Positions 52,908 to 61,338 of a stretch of 64,000 nucleotides of DNA are shown in pieces. The notes beneath the pieces were generated by a model. It worked only from the letters and a program-made list of their open reading frames with translations, searched no databases and was not told the origin of the DNA. A program made the translations under genes and the position numbers. Positions within the stretch are counted from its first letter, which is position 1, and each line of letters begins with the position of its first letter. Source of the stretch: a candidate division LCP-89 bacterium (lineage in GTDB: Bacteria; Electryoneota; B3-LCP); assembly GCA_025774555.1 (NCBI GenBank), contig JALGVT010000009.1, positions 1-64,000 on the forward strand. Reading direction: 5' to 3'.

Positions 52908-54340
52908 CTCCCCCACCCCGCTCTCTGCAATACCGGCTTGATGAATCTTTTCAACCTTGCAAGTGGACGTTTCGTATGGTAGTTACTCAAGAATTGCCGT
53001 TCGAAATCACGCTGGAATGCGAGCAGGTCAGCGCGCTTCAATTCCGGCGTTTCGATAAGCGGTCGATGGAGCACTTCCGGGTCGGATTGAAAGAGGGCAT
53101 CGCCGCTGGCGTATGCCTCATCGAGGTATCCCTTTTCTTTGCATAGATCGTAAAGCTCGGTGCCGGGGAAAGGCGTGGCGATGAAGATACCGATGCCGTC
53201 CAGATCCATCGAGAGCGCGAAATCCCGCGTGGCACGCATCGTCTCTAACGTTTCACCAGGCATGCCAAGAATAAAATAGCCGTTCACGCCGATTCCCACT
53301 TCACGACACCACTGTCTGACCAGCTTCCCATCTTCGGGATTTATATCTTTCTTCATCACCTCATGCAGAATCCGTTCATCACCCGATTCAAAGGCGAGGT
53401 TGACCGAACGACATCCCGCCCGCTTCATCAGTTTCAAGAGTTCCAAATCGAGGTCTTTTATCGAAACGCCATTGGGTGTTATCCACTGCAGTTTAGGGAA
53501 ACGCTCGGCGATACCTTCGAATAGCGCTACGGCTCTCTTCCTGTCAGCCGTCAGGTTATCGTCTTCAAAGGCGATGACCTCCACCTGGTAATTTTTAACC
53601 AGTTCGTCAATCTCAGCGAGGACATTTTCAGCCGAACGACGGCGGTATTTCCTGCCGGCGACTCGGAATGCTGAACAGAAGGTGCAGCGGTAGGGACATC
53701 CCCTGCTGGTGATCACGGAGGCTACTTTTAATCCCTGACGAATCCAGCGTCCGCCGCTGTGTCTCATATACTCCTTAAAAGGGAGCAGATCGCGGGCGGG
53801 AAAGGGTATGTCGTCCAGATCTGTTATATGGCATGTTTGAGGATTGATCAGAACCTGATTGACCTGACGAACGGCGATGCCATCGACTGAAACAGCGCTG
53901 TCTGTACGACTTACATAATCCGGCAGACTCTGTTCCGCTTCACCGAGGATCACAGCGTTAAATCCTTCCTTCAACAGCGCCTCAGGATCGACAGTAGCGT
54001 GCATCCCACCGGCAATGATGGGAATGTCGGGCAGAACGTCCCTAAGTCCCCTGAATATATCAATCGCAGCTTTGAGCCGTGACGTAAATGGCACAGATAT
54101 GCCAATAATGTCAGGCTTAATGCCTTTAACTTTTTCGTTGATTTCCGCGTAATTTAAACCGATTGAAAAGAGGTTTGAGCCAGCTTCTTTCCGCGCCGGT
54201 CCCAAGCAGGCATCGAGGATGATCGGATGGTGATTCGTTCTCCGGAGTACTGCGGCTATATAGCCCAAACCGAGGGGGAACGGTATCGGTTCACCGGGGT
54301 TTTCTGATTTAAGCGGCGGGTTGATAAGAAGTATTTTCAA
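52904..54340 (-). CDS. B12-binding radical SAM protein
   Basis: 478 residues. An N-terminal cobalamin-binding Rossmann domain (LINPPLKSENPGEPIPFPLG, IIGISVPFTSRLKAA, IIAGGMHATVDPEALL) is followed by a radical SAM barrel with CPYRCTFC near residue 214 (CX3CX2C) and GYFILGMPGETLETM. The substrate is unknown; neighbouring membrane glycosyltransferase and GNAT genes suggest lipid or surface glycan modification. A TTG start is used by the frame; no clear Shine-Dalgarno is present. Confidence 0.9.
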   Translation of the reverse strand: MKILLINPPLKSENPGEPIPFPLGLGYIAAVLRRTNHHPIILDACLGPARKEAGSNLFSIGLNYAEINEKVKGIKPDIIGISVPFTSRLKAAIDIFRGLRDVLPDIPIIAGGMHATVDPEALLKEGFNAVILGEAEQSLPDYVSRTDSAVSVDGIAVRQVNQVLINPQTCHITDLDDIPFPARDLLPFKEYMRHSGGRWIRQGLKVASVITSRGCPYRCTFCSAFRVAGRKYRRRSAENVLAEIDELVKNYQVEVIAFEDDNLTADRKRAVALFEGIAERFPKLQWITPNGVSIKDLDLELLKLMKRAGCRSVNLAFESGDERILHEVMKKDINPEDGKLVRQWCREVGIGVNGYFILGMPGETLETMRATRDFALSMDLDGIGIFIATPFPGTELYDLCKEKGYLDEAYASGDALFQSDPEVLHRPLIETPELKRADLLAFQRDFERQFLSNYHTKRPLARLKRFIKPVLQRAGWGR

Positions 54341-54361
54341 CTGCGGTGAAAAATTTATTAA

Positions 54362-55393
54362 TCAGGACAGATCAATCGCTAAAGTATCTCTGAAATAGCC
54401 TAAGGAACCGAAATTTTCCTTGAATTTAATCAAGCCGTGGTTAGCTTCCATATTCAGCGTTGAGGTGCCAAAATCGAGGTGGCGGAAGCCGTGTCTGTAA
54501 GCCCACTGCATGGTATGATAGATCAGCAGCGGCACCGGGCGGTATTCCTGATAGTCCCAATCGTGGCAGACGTAGAAAATCAGCAAAACTCGAGCGTTGC
54601 AGACAAAATTCAGGATTCCCGCTACGGGGGTATCCTTATAATAGACCAGAGAAAGAGACAGTCTATCGCCGATCAGATCGCGAAGTTTTTTCAGTTCATC
54701 GAGCGTATGCGTCGGCGTAACACCCAGCCGGGCTCGATTATCCAGCAGCAGTGGATAGAAAGTTTCCAGGTTGGCGTCGGATAACTCGATGTCTTCGTCG
54801 AGCCTCAATTCGGATTTCATCGCTTTGCGGACCGCGGTGCGGGTCTTGTTGCAAAGAGTCTTGAAGATGTCGCCGTCAGGATAATAGAGAGGGATTGCCT
54901 GTGTAATTTCACGCTTCAGGTAATAAAATCCATTCTTGATCAGGTGAAACACAATCACGTCAGCTGGCCAGGTAGAATAAATAGACGGCGGCGGCGTCAA
55001 TATCAGTTGATCGAATCCTTCACTTTTAGCATGCCGGATGAGCGTATTGACCAGATGATCCGCGGCGTTGAAAGACAGACCGGCGGGATAGACCAAACCT
55101 CCGTAGGAAGCTCCAGGATAAGACACCAGCGCCCGTTTTCCATCCACGTCACGCACGGCTCCGGTCATCACGACCCGAGGCTCTTCGCCTACCCAGAAGA
55201 TGAGGTGATGGTTATCAAACCTCCCCGCGGCATGATAATCCAGAAAATCATGCGTTTGAAATAACGTGGCGTTTTCCGCGTGCTGCAACGCTTTTCCCCA
55301 TGCCACAGCATCCTTTTGACGGTCGAAGCGTGTGATTTTAAATGGATTCCTTCCCCTTGTGCCGGGAAGAGTTATAGCGATATCAGGGCTCAA
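54362..55393 (-). CDS. GNAT/FemAB-like acyl- or aminoacyltransferase
   Basis: 343 residues. Two GNAT-like halves: FQTHDFLDYHAAG ... RALVSYPGASYGGLVYPAG and VAGILNFVCNARVLLIFYVCHDWDYQEYRPVPLLIYHTMQWA with HLDFGTSTLNMEANHGLIKFKENFG near the end, the last typical of FemAB/BioF2-like enzymes in polysaccharide clusters. It may add an acyl or amino-acid group to a surface sugar. TTG start with AGGAGA about 7 nt upstream. 21 bp from the radical SAM gene. Confidence 0.82.
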   Translation of the reverse strand: MSPDIAITLPGTRGRNPFKITRFDRQKDAVAWGKALQHAENATLFQTHDFLDYHAAGRFDNHHLIFWVGEEPRVVMTGAVRDVDGKRALVSYPGASYGGLVYPAGLSFNAADHLVNTLIRHAKSEGFDQLILTPPPSIYSTWPADVIVFHLIKNGFYYLKREITQAIPLYYPDGDIFKTLCNKTRTAVRKAMKSELRLDEDIELSDANLETFYPLLLDNRARLGVTPTHTLDELKKLRDLIGDRLSLSLVYYKDTPVAGILNFVCNARVLLIFYVCHDWDYQEYRPVPLLIYHTMQWAYRHGFRHLDFGTSTLNMEANHGLIKFKENFGSLGYFRDTLAIDLS

Positions 55394-55434
55394 AAATATC
55401 TCCTGCTGAAATAATTCCAGATAATTTCAGTTTG

Positions 55435-55866
55435 TTATTTTTTGCCGGCATCAAGTAACGCTTCGACTGCCAGGCTGTAACCGATTGATCCCAACCCGGA
55501 TATCTTCCCCTTGCAGGCAGGCGTGATGTAAGAGTGATGACGAAAGGATTCACGCGCTTCGGGCAGCGACAGGTGAACCTCGATAACGGGCAGTTCGACC
55601 GCTTTAATAGCGTCGAAAAGGGCGATGGAGGTGTGCGTGTAAGCTCCGGGATTGAATACCACTCCGTCCACTTTGCCTCTCGCATCATGCAGCCGGTCGA
55701 TCAGCGCACCTTCGGAATTGGATTGGAACGTCTCGAATTTTACAGCCGGAAACTTCTTCTTCAGGCTTTTGTTTATGTCTTCTAAGGTTTCATAGCCGTA
55801 GATTTCCGGTTGGCGCGTTCCCAGCAGATTTAGATTGGGACCGTTTAAAATCAATATTACGGGCAT
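55435..55866 (-). CDS. aroQ: 3-Dehydroquinate dehydratase, type II
   Basis: 143 residues, dodecameric type II enzyme of the shikimate pathway. LILNGPNLNLLGTRQPEIYG at the N terminus, NPGAYTHTSIALFDAI, PVIEVHLS (catalytic His region) and GLGSIGYSLAVEALL. It acts on the product of AroB, encoded 77 bp upstream. Confidence 0.96.
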   Translation of the reverse strand: MPVILILNGPNLNLLGTRQPEIYGYETLEDINKSLKKKFPAVKFETFQSNSEGALIDRLHDARGKVDGVVFNPGAYTHTSIALFDAIKAVELPVIEVHLSLPEARESFRHHSYITPACKGKISGLGSIGYSLAVEALLDAGKK

Positions 55867-55943
55867 ATTATTACTCCACTTTGAATAATCAAGAGAGTGG
55901 GATTATTGCTATAAGCAGATGGTATCCTGGCTGATTTGATAAT

Positions 55944-57056
55944 TCAGCGATCCATCCTGCTTTTCAACTGATTGAGAACTTGATCCAACAGCTCGCTGTC
56001 TATCTGATTAGTGATGACCGGTTTGCCGACCGTTTCAAGCAATACAAAATTTGGTTTACCATCTTTGACTTTCTTATCGCTCAGAATCAGTGCTTGAAGA
56101 TCATCCACACGAAATTTCAGCGCTGGTATTTTTTGCAGATAACCAGCTAGATATTCCTGAATTGCATCTGCTTCTCCCGCCGATAATCTTCCCGTTGCAA
56201 ACGAAAGATCGACGGCGGCAGACATCCCCCAAAAAACTGCCTCTCCGTGTTTGAGAATAGTGTATTCCCCGGCAGTTTCGAGCGCATGACCTATGGTGTG
56301 ACCAAAATTGAGAATCCGCCTCAGATCGCTTTCGCGCTCATCCTTCACCACAACGTCACCTTTGAAACGAACGCACCGCTCGATTATGCGGCAAAGGGCT
56401 CCCGAATCTATCCTGGAAATATTATCCGTGGTGAAACCGGTCAATTCCTCGTACAAATCGGCATCGCCAACCAACGCTGTTTTTACTACTTCGGCATAGC
56501 CGGAAAGAAACTCGCGCTCGTCGAGTGTACTCAGGAAATCTGTATCTATTAACACGAATTGCGGTTGATGGAAGGCACCGACCAGGTTTTTCCCTTCAGG
56601 CAGATCCACTCCGGTTTTGCCGCCCACCGAGGCATCCACCATCGCCAAAAGCGTGGTCGGTATCTGAACAAACGCAACGCCGCGCTGGTAACAGGCTGCC
56701 GTAAAACCGACGATATCCCCTACAACTCCGCCTCCGCACGCGATTAGCGTATCCCCTCGTTCAGCTCCCATATTCAGGAGAATTTGGCAAATTCTCTCAA
56801 CGGTGGTCAAACGCTTCTGATATTCACCGGGCGGCAGAATGATAATATCTATTGCCGATTTCGAACACAATCCGCCAAGATCATCGCCCCAGGCGTCTGC
56901 GACATTCTTATCCGTCACCCAGAAAGCTCTGCCCCTGCCGTATTTCTTAAACTGCTCAGAGAAACGGTTGCGAACTCCGGATCCAATCAGAACCGGATAA
57001 GGTTTTGAAGGTGAATCCACTTTAACTGTAATAATTTCTGTTGCAGGTTGTGCCAC
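55944..57056 (-). CDS. aroB: 3-Dehydroquinate synthase
   Basis: 370 residues from the GTG chosen; 375 from a TTG 15 nt upstream. NAD and Zn-dependent: GGGVVGDIVGFTAACYQRGV, PTTLLAMVDASVGGKTGVDLPEGKNLVGAFHQP, and zinc ligands in RILNFGHTIGHALE. It makes dehydroquinate from DAHP. GAGGA lies about 9 nt before the GTG, favouring that start. No DAHP synthase is in the window. Confidence 0.95.
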   Translation of the reverse strand: MAQPATEIITVKVDSPSKPYPVLIGSGVRNRFSEQFKKYGRGRAFWVTDKNVADAWGDDLGGLCSKSAIDIIILPPGEYQKRLTTVERICQILLNMGAERGDTLIACGGGVVGDIVGFTAACYQRGVAFVQIPTTLLAMVDASVGGKTGVDLPEGKNLVGAFHQPQFVLIDTDFLSTLDEREFLSGYAEVVKTALVGDADLYEELTGFTTDNISRIDSGALCRIIERCVRFKGDVVVKDERESDLRRILNFGHTIGHALETAGEYTILKHGEAVFWGMSAAVDLSFATGRLSAGEADAIQEYLAGYLQKIPALKFRVDDLQALILSDKKVKDGKPNFVLLETVGKPVITNQIDSELLDQVLNQLKSRMDR

Positions 57057-57078
57057 TATTGAATTCCTCAATCGATCA

Positions 57079-58050
57079 TCATCTCTTGAAATTAACCAGT
57101 ACTTTCATTGCGTCAGGCTGGGCGGCATGTTGTAAAGCTACTTCTATCTCGTCGAACGGATACCATTCATCAATCATATCTTCAGTGGCAATTAATCCCT
57201 GCTCAATAAAACGCAACGCCGGCGCAAAAGGTCCGCAGCGAGAACCCTGCACTCTGATCTCATTGATCACCAGAGGGGTTGCATCAAGCGTCAAGCTTCC
57301 CGCATAAGTACTCTTCAGTACAAGCGTGCCTTTCGGCTTCAAGGCTTCGACGGCGATTTGAAATCCATCAGGTGAACCGGATGCTTCAACAACTATATCA
57401 TATTTCCCGGGAAATGGCTTATCGTTAAGCAGGATCGCAATTCCCCACTTCTTCAAAATCCCGAGTTTAGCTTCGGATTTGCCTGCACAGAAAACATCGC
57501 AGCCATGAATCTGCAGAATGCGCGCAATCAACATGCCCAATTTGCCGTCGCCTACCACGAGAACTTTCTTATCTGGTTCGATATGAACCTGCTCGAGGAT
57601 TTCCAACGCCGCTGCAATGGGCTCAACAAATACCGCTTCATCATCTATTACATGATCGTGCACCGCGTGAAGGTTCTTCAGCGGCAGAGTCAGATATTCC
57701 GCAAAGGCACCATTTCTGCTTGATATTCCGAGAACAGTGCGATCCGGGCAGTGGCGTTCCATCTCCGAATGGCAAAAACTGCAAACACCGCAGCCGCAAT
57801 TGATCTCGCCAACAACGCGTTTCCCGATCAGTCCGCCCTGGTAATCCTTTGCATTGACTTCGACGACCCGCCCCACAAACTCATGCCCGGGAACGCCTTT
57901 GAAATCCATGTAACCCTTCATCAACTCTTGATCGGTGCGGCATATCCCCGCCATGCGAACCTTAATCAGCGCTTCACCATCCGCTGGAACGGGGTGAGGA
58001 ATCTCGCGCAAGGCAGCTTCACCCCTTGCGTTTATAACGAATGCTTTCAA
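57079..58050 (-). CDS. Zinc-dependent medium-chain alcohol dehydrogenase
   Basis: 323 residues. MDR fold: catalytic zinc ligands in GICRTDQELM and GHEFVGRVVEV, four structural-zinc cysteines in CGCGVCSFCHSEMERHC, and the NAD site KVLVVGDGKLGMLIARIL. Substrate unknown; threonine or polyol dehydrogenases are relatives. The TTG start overlaps the gpmI stop as TTGA, so it is translationally coupled to a glycolytic gene. Confidence 0.9.
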   Translation of the reverse strand: MKAFVINARGEAALREIPHPVPADGEALIKVRMAGICRTDQELMKGYMDFKGVPGHEFVGRVVEVNAKDYQGGLIGKRVVGEINCGCGVCSFCHSEMERHCPDRTVLGISSRNGAFAEYLTLPLKNLHAVHDHVIDDEAVFVEPIAAALEILEQVHIEPDKKVLVVGDGKLGMLIARILQIHGCDVFCAGKSEAKLGILKKWGIAILLNDKPFPGKYDIVVEASGSPDGFQIAVEALKPKGTLVLKSTYAGSLTLDATPLVINEIRVQGSRCGPFAPALRFIEQGLIATEDMIDEWYPFDEIEVALQHAAQPDAMKVLVNFKR

Positions 58051-59603
58051 ACCGCACAGCCCACGGTTTGCATGATGGAATGACCATCCATTTCTTCGGG
58101 CTGTTTTAATCCGAATATTTGCAGGATGGTGGGAGCGATATCGCAGAGCGCCGCCTCGGGGCGAAGTGTAATTTTGTAATGCTTATCCAGCACAAAGCAT
58201 GGCACCGGATTGGTCGTGTGAGCGGTGAATGGCTGTGAGGTTGCCGGATCGACCATCATTTCGCAGTTGCCGTGATCAGCGGTCAGGATCATGGTATAAT
58301 CATGCGCAAAGGCGGCTCGAAGCACCTGCCATACTCCCGTATCTACAGTTTCAACAGCTTTAACCGCCGCTTCGATGATACCGGTATGCCCAACCATATC
58401 CGGATTAGCGAAGTTTAACACAATCAGGTTGTATTGTTCTGATGCAATCGCCTCAACCGTTTTACGCGCTACTTCCGGCGCGCTCATCTCTGGCTGCAAA
58501 TCATAAGTCGCCACTTTTGGCGAAGGGATCAATATCCGATCTTCGCCTTTAAAAACCTTCTCTTCGCCTCCGTTGAAAAAGAAAGTAACGTGAGCATATT
58601 TCTCAGTCTCGGCGATGCGCAGTTGCTTGAATCCAGCTTTCGAGACAATTTCACCGAGGATATTGGTCAGATGCTGTGGTGGAAACAGAACCGGAAACTT
58701 GAAATCCTGCTGATACTGAGTCATGGTTACAAAGTGCAGATGGAGCGGATTAACCGGGAATTCGGCGAAATCTGGTTCGGTCAGCGCTCTGCTGATTTCT
58801 CTGGCGCGATCCGCTCTGAAGTTAAAAAAGAGGACTGCATCGCCATCCTGCATCGTTGCGATGGGCGCCCCGTTTTCCATGATGACCGAAGGTTCGACAA
58901 ACTCATCGGTCACGTCGCGTTCATAGCTATCCTTGATGGCTTCTATCGGATCACTATATTGTCGCCCCTCGCCGTGCACCAAGGCAGCATACGCCTTTGC
59001 GACACGTTCCCAGCGGTTATCGCGATCCATAGCATAGTACCTGCCGATAACCGTCGCAATTTTTCCCAACCCGACCGTGGCACAGAACGATTTCAAGCGT
59101 TTCAGATGGTCAATACCTGAGTGAGGCGGCGTGTCTCTGCCATCCATCAACGCATGAACGACCAATCTGGCGACGCCCTTTTTCTTCGCTTCAGTTATCA
59201 GAGCTTCCAGATGATCCAGCGAAGAATGCACTCCGCCGTCGCTGACCAGACCGATCAGGTGAAGTGTCGTCTGTTTATCTATCACATGATTAAAAGCGCC
59301 ATTCAAGGCAACGTTCTCGCGCAGTTCTCCTCTTTCAATCGCCACATCTATCCGCGTAATGTCCTGATAGACGACGCGTCCGGCTCCGATGTTCTGATGA
59401 CCAACTTCAGAATTCCCCATCTGCCCTTTCGGAAGACCCACGGCGCGCCCTGAAGCGTACACTTCACAGAGAGAATTGGCGTCAAATATCCGGTCAAGAT
59501 GAGGCGTATCAGCCAGCTTAAACGAGTTTGAATCGTCGTTGTCGATCTTTGAGAGACCGAAGCCGTCCATGATAACCAGAATTACCCGGTCTCGCTTCAG
59601 CAT
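58047..59603 (-). CDS. gpmI: Phosphoglycerate mutase, 2,3-bisphosphoglycerate-independent
   Basis: 518 residues, usual length. Alkaline-phosphatase fold with a Mn site and the phosphoserine in GLPKGQMGNSEVGHQNIGAGR. Other signatures: LIGLVSDGGVHSSLDHLEAL, ALMDGRDTPPHSG, GRYYAMDRDNRW, LTADHGNCE. It interconverts 3- and 2-phosphoglycerate. N-terminal region has DSNSFKLADTPHL in place of the common NAIALANTP. Confidence 0.96.
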   Translation of the reverse strand: MLKRDRVILVIMDGFGLSKIDNDDSNSFKLADTPHLDRIFDANSLCEVYASGRAVGLPKGQMGNSEVGHQNIGAGRVVYQDITRIDVAIERGELRENVALNGAFNHVIDKQTTLHLIGLVSDGGVHSSLDHLEALITEAKKKGVARLVVHALMDGRDTPPHSGIDHLKRLKSFCATVGLGKIATVIGRYYAMDRDNRWERVAKAYAALVHGEGRQYSDPIEAIKDSYERDVTDEFVEPSVIMENGAPIATMQDGDAVLFFNFRADRAREISRALTEPDFAEFPVNPLHLHFVTMTQYQQDFKFPVLFPPQHLTNILGEIVSKAGFKQLRIAETEKYAHVTFFFNGGEEKVFKGEDRILIPSPKVATYDLQPEMSAPEVARKTVEAIASEQYNLIVLNFANPDMVGHTGIIEAAVKAVETVDTGVWQVLRAAFAHDYTMILTADHGNCEMMVDPATSQPFTAHTTNPVPCFVLDKHYKITLRPEAALCDIAPTILQIFGLKQPEEMDGHSIMQTVGCAV

Positions 59604-59639
59604 TGAATCTTCCTCAGCCGTCTTTCTCCCGATTCGGGT

Positions 59640-60143
59640 TTAGGTGATTTCATCGTTTTTCCTGCGCCGGGTCGATTTAATAATGAGATACAGTCCGGTT
59701 ATGATCAGGATAACGGGCCAGAGCTTGCTGACCCAATAAAAGATATCGTACCAGCAGAAAGGCACGAAGAGAAGTAAAAATGCGATAGCAATTAACAATA
59801 TTCCGGGAAGGAGCCTTCCCTTTCTGTCAGTGTCAAAAATGTAGTGCGCCAGAAATGCAATTCCGAGAAGAAGCAGGATTACGGGCCAAAGTTCCCACCA
59901 ATCCATTAGAATGATCCGGCTGTTCTTCAGACTGAAGAGAAGCCCGAAGAGGAAGAGGAAAGTTCCCGGGAATACTGCGCCGTGATCTTTTTGCAGTATG
60001 CCGGCTACGAAGAGTCCGATCCCGATAATCATTAAAACCGCCGTCCAATCCAAACTGATCGGATGGTAATGGCTCACCAGAAGGATGGTGCCGATAATCA
60101 GCACAATCCACCCAAAAGTTCTTGTTCTTCCACGATTTGCCAT
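59640..60143 (-). CDS. LiaI/LiaF-like transmembrane protein (DUF5668-type)
   Basis: 167 residues, four or five hydrophobic helices, mostly LVIIGLGLFVAG-type repeats separated by short charged loops, with a basic C-terminal tail (STRRRKNDE). Such small membrane proteins accompany PspC or LiaFSR systems of envelope stress. It follows pspC by 7 bp, supporting an envelope stress role. Confidence 0.78.
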   Translation of the reverse strand: MANRGRTRTFGWIVLIIGTILLVSHYHPISLDWTAVLMIIGIGLFVAGILQKDHGAVFPGTFLFLFGLLFSLKNSRIILMDWWELWPVILLLLGIAFLAHYIFDTDRKGRLLPGILLIAIAFLLLFVPFCWYDIFYWVSKLWPVILIITGLYLIIKSTRRRKNDEIT

Positions 60144-60150
60144 GATTACC

Positions 60151-60849
60151 TCAGATTAGTGGTTCTTCAGGAATGACAAAGATAAGAACAATATATACCA
60201 GCAGCGCGGCGCCGAACAATCCAAACGCAAAGAGAATCCAGATAATCCTGATGATGGTAGGGTCAAGGTTGAAATAGTTGCCCAGACCACCGCATATACC
60301 GGAAATGACGCGCTGATCGCGAGAGCGGTACAGACGCCCCAGTTCAGGCGATGCTGCCGATTCTTCATCAGGCTTTTCGGATGACGAGGCATTCGGTGGA
60401 GGAACTGGAGTCGGTCGTGAGTTGCGCGATAATGCCAGACCGAGCAACAGACCTAAACCAACGATGATGAAGATTGCTGAAAATGGAAACAGTCCAAACT
60501 GCCCGAATGGAAAGCAATAAATATGCAGCCCGCTCCATGAAAAAATCAGCATTATCCCCAGGATAACCAGAACTATGCCTATGACAAGCCCGGTATGGCT
60601 CTTCGGTGGCAAAGGTATTTCGGCGTCTATGCGCTGGGGGATGATGATCCAGCAGATAAGATATGCAGGGACACCGATGCCTCCCGTTAAGGCGAATAAC
60701 ACCCACAGCACGCGCACGATGACGACGTCGATGTTGAAGTATTCTGCGAATCCGCCGCAGACGCCTCCGAACACTTTATAACGCACCGAACGATACAGCC
60801 TGCGTATCGTTGCAGGATCTGGTGACTTGGATGATTCTTTGTCAGACAT
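60151..60849 (-). CDS. PspC-domain protein with two tandem PspC modules
   Basis: 232 residues. The first PspC domain (about 15-75) reads LYRSVRYKVFGGVCGGFAEY ... DVVIVRVLWVLFAL; the second (about 170-230) reads LYRSRDQRVISGICGGLGNY ... DPTIIRIIWILFAFG. A central pair of membrane helices links them. PspC is an inner-membrane sensor of envelope stress. Two copies in one chain is an uncommon arrangement. Between greA and a LiaI-like gene. Confidence 0.88.
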   Translation of the reverse strand: MSDKESSKSPDPATIRRLYRSVRYKVFGGVCGGFAEYFNIDVVIVRVLWVLFALTGGIGVPAYLICWIIIPQRIDAEIPLPPKSHTGLVIGIVLVILGIMLIFSWSGLHIYCFPFGQFGLFPFSAIFIIVGLGLLLGLALSRNSRPTPVPPPNASSSEKPDEESAASPELGRLYRSRDQRVISGICGGLGNYFNLDPTIIRIIWILFAFGLFGAALLVYIVLIFVIPEEPLI

Positions 60850-60861
60850 GATAATCGCCCC

Positions 60862-61338
60862 TTATTCGCGTTTTACGGACAAAATCTCATATTCTAATGT
60901 GCCTGCGGGCACCTGTATCGATACCTTATCGCCTGCCTTTTTCCCTATCAGCGCTTTCCCGACAGGGGATTCGATTGAGATTCGCATTTGATCTACGTCT
61001 GCCTCTTCCACAGAGACTAAAGTGTAGGTAATCACCCGATCCCGCTTCAGATCCCGCAGTTCGACAGTGCATAACAGGGTGATTTTTTCTGGATCCAAAC
61101 CTTTCGGATCGAATATCTGGGCACGAGACAAAGTGCCCTGCAGACGGGCTAAACGATTCTGCAGCATGTGCATCTCCTCTTTTGCCGCGTCATATTCGGC
61201 ATTCTCGGAGAGATCACCATGTTCACGAGCGGAAGCCAATTTATTGGAAAGGCGAGGCTGCTCAATTTCGATCAGCTTTTTTAATTCGCTTTTTAGTTTT
61301 TCTATCCCCTCGCGGGACATATAGATGAATTTACTCAT
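60862..61338 (-). CDS. greA: Transcription elongation factor GreA
   Basis: 158 residues. An N-terminal coiled coil (SREGIEKLKSELKKLIEIEQPRLSNKLASA, in part) with the acidic tip LSENAEYDAAKEEMHML, then an FKBP-like domain (YTLVSVEEADV, SPVGKALIGKKAGDKV). It rescues backtracked RNA polymerase. Overlaps the amidase gene by 8 bp; an internal ATG at codon 7 is another possible start. Confidence 0.95.
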   Translation of the reverse strand: MSKFIYMSREGIEKLKSELKKLIEIEQPRLSNKLASAREHGDLSENAEYDAAKEEMHMLQNRLARLQGTLSRAQIFDPKGLDPEKITLLCTVELRDLKRDRVITYTLVSVEEADVDQMRISIESPVGKALIGKKAGDKVSIQVPAGTLEYEILSVKRE

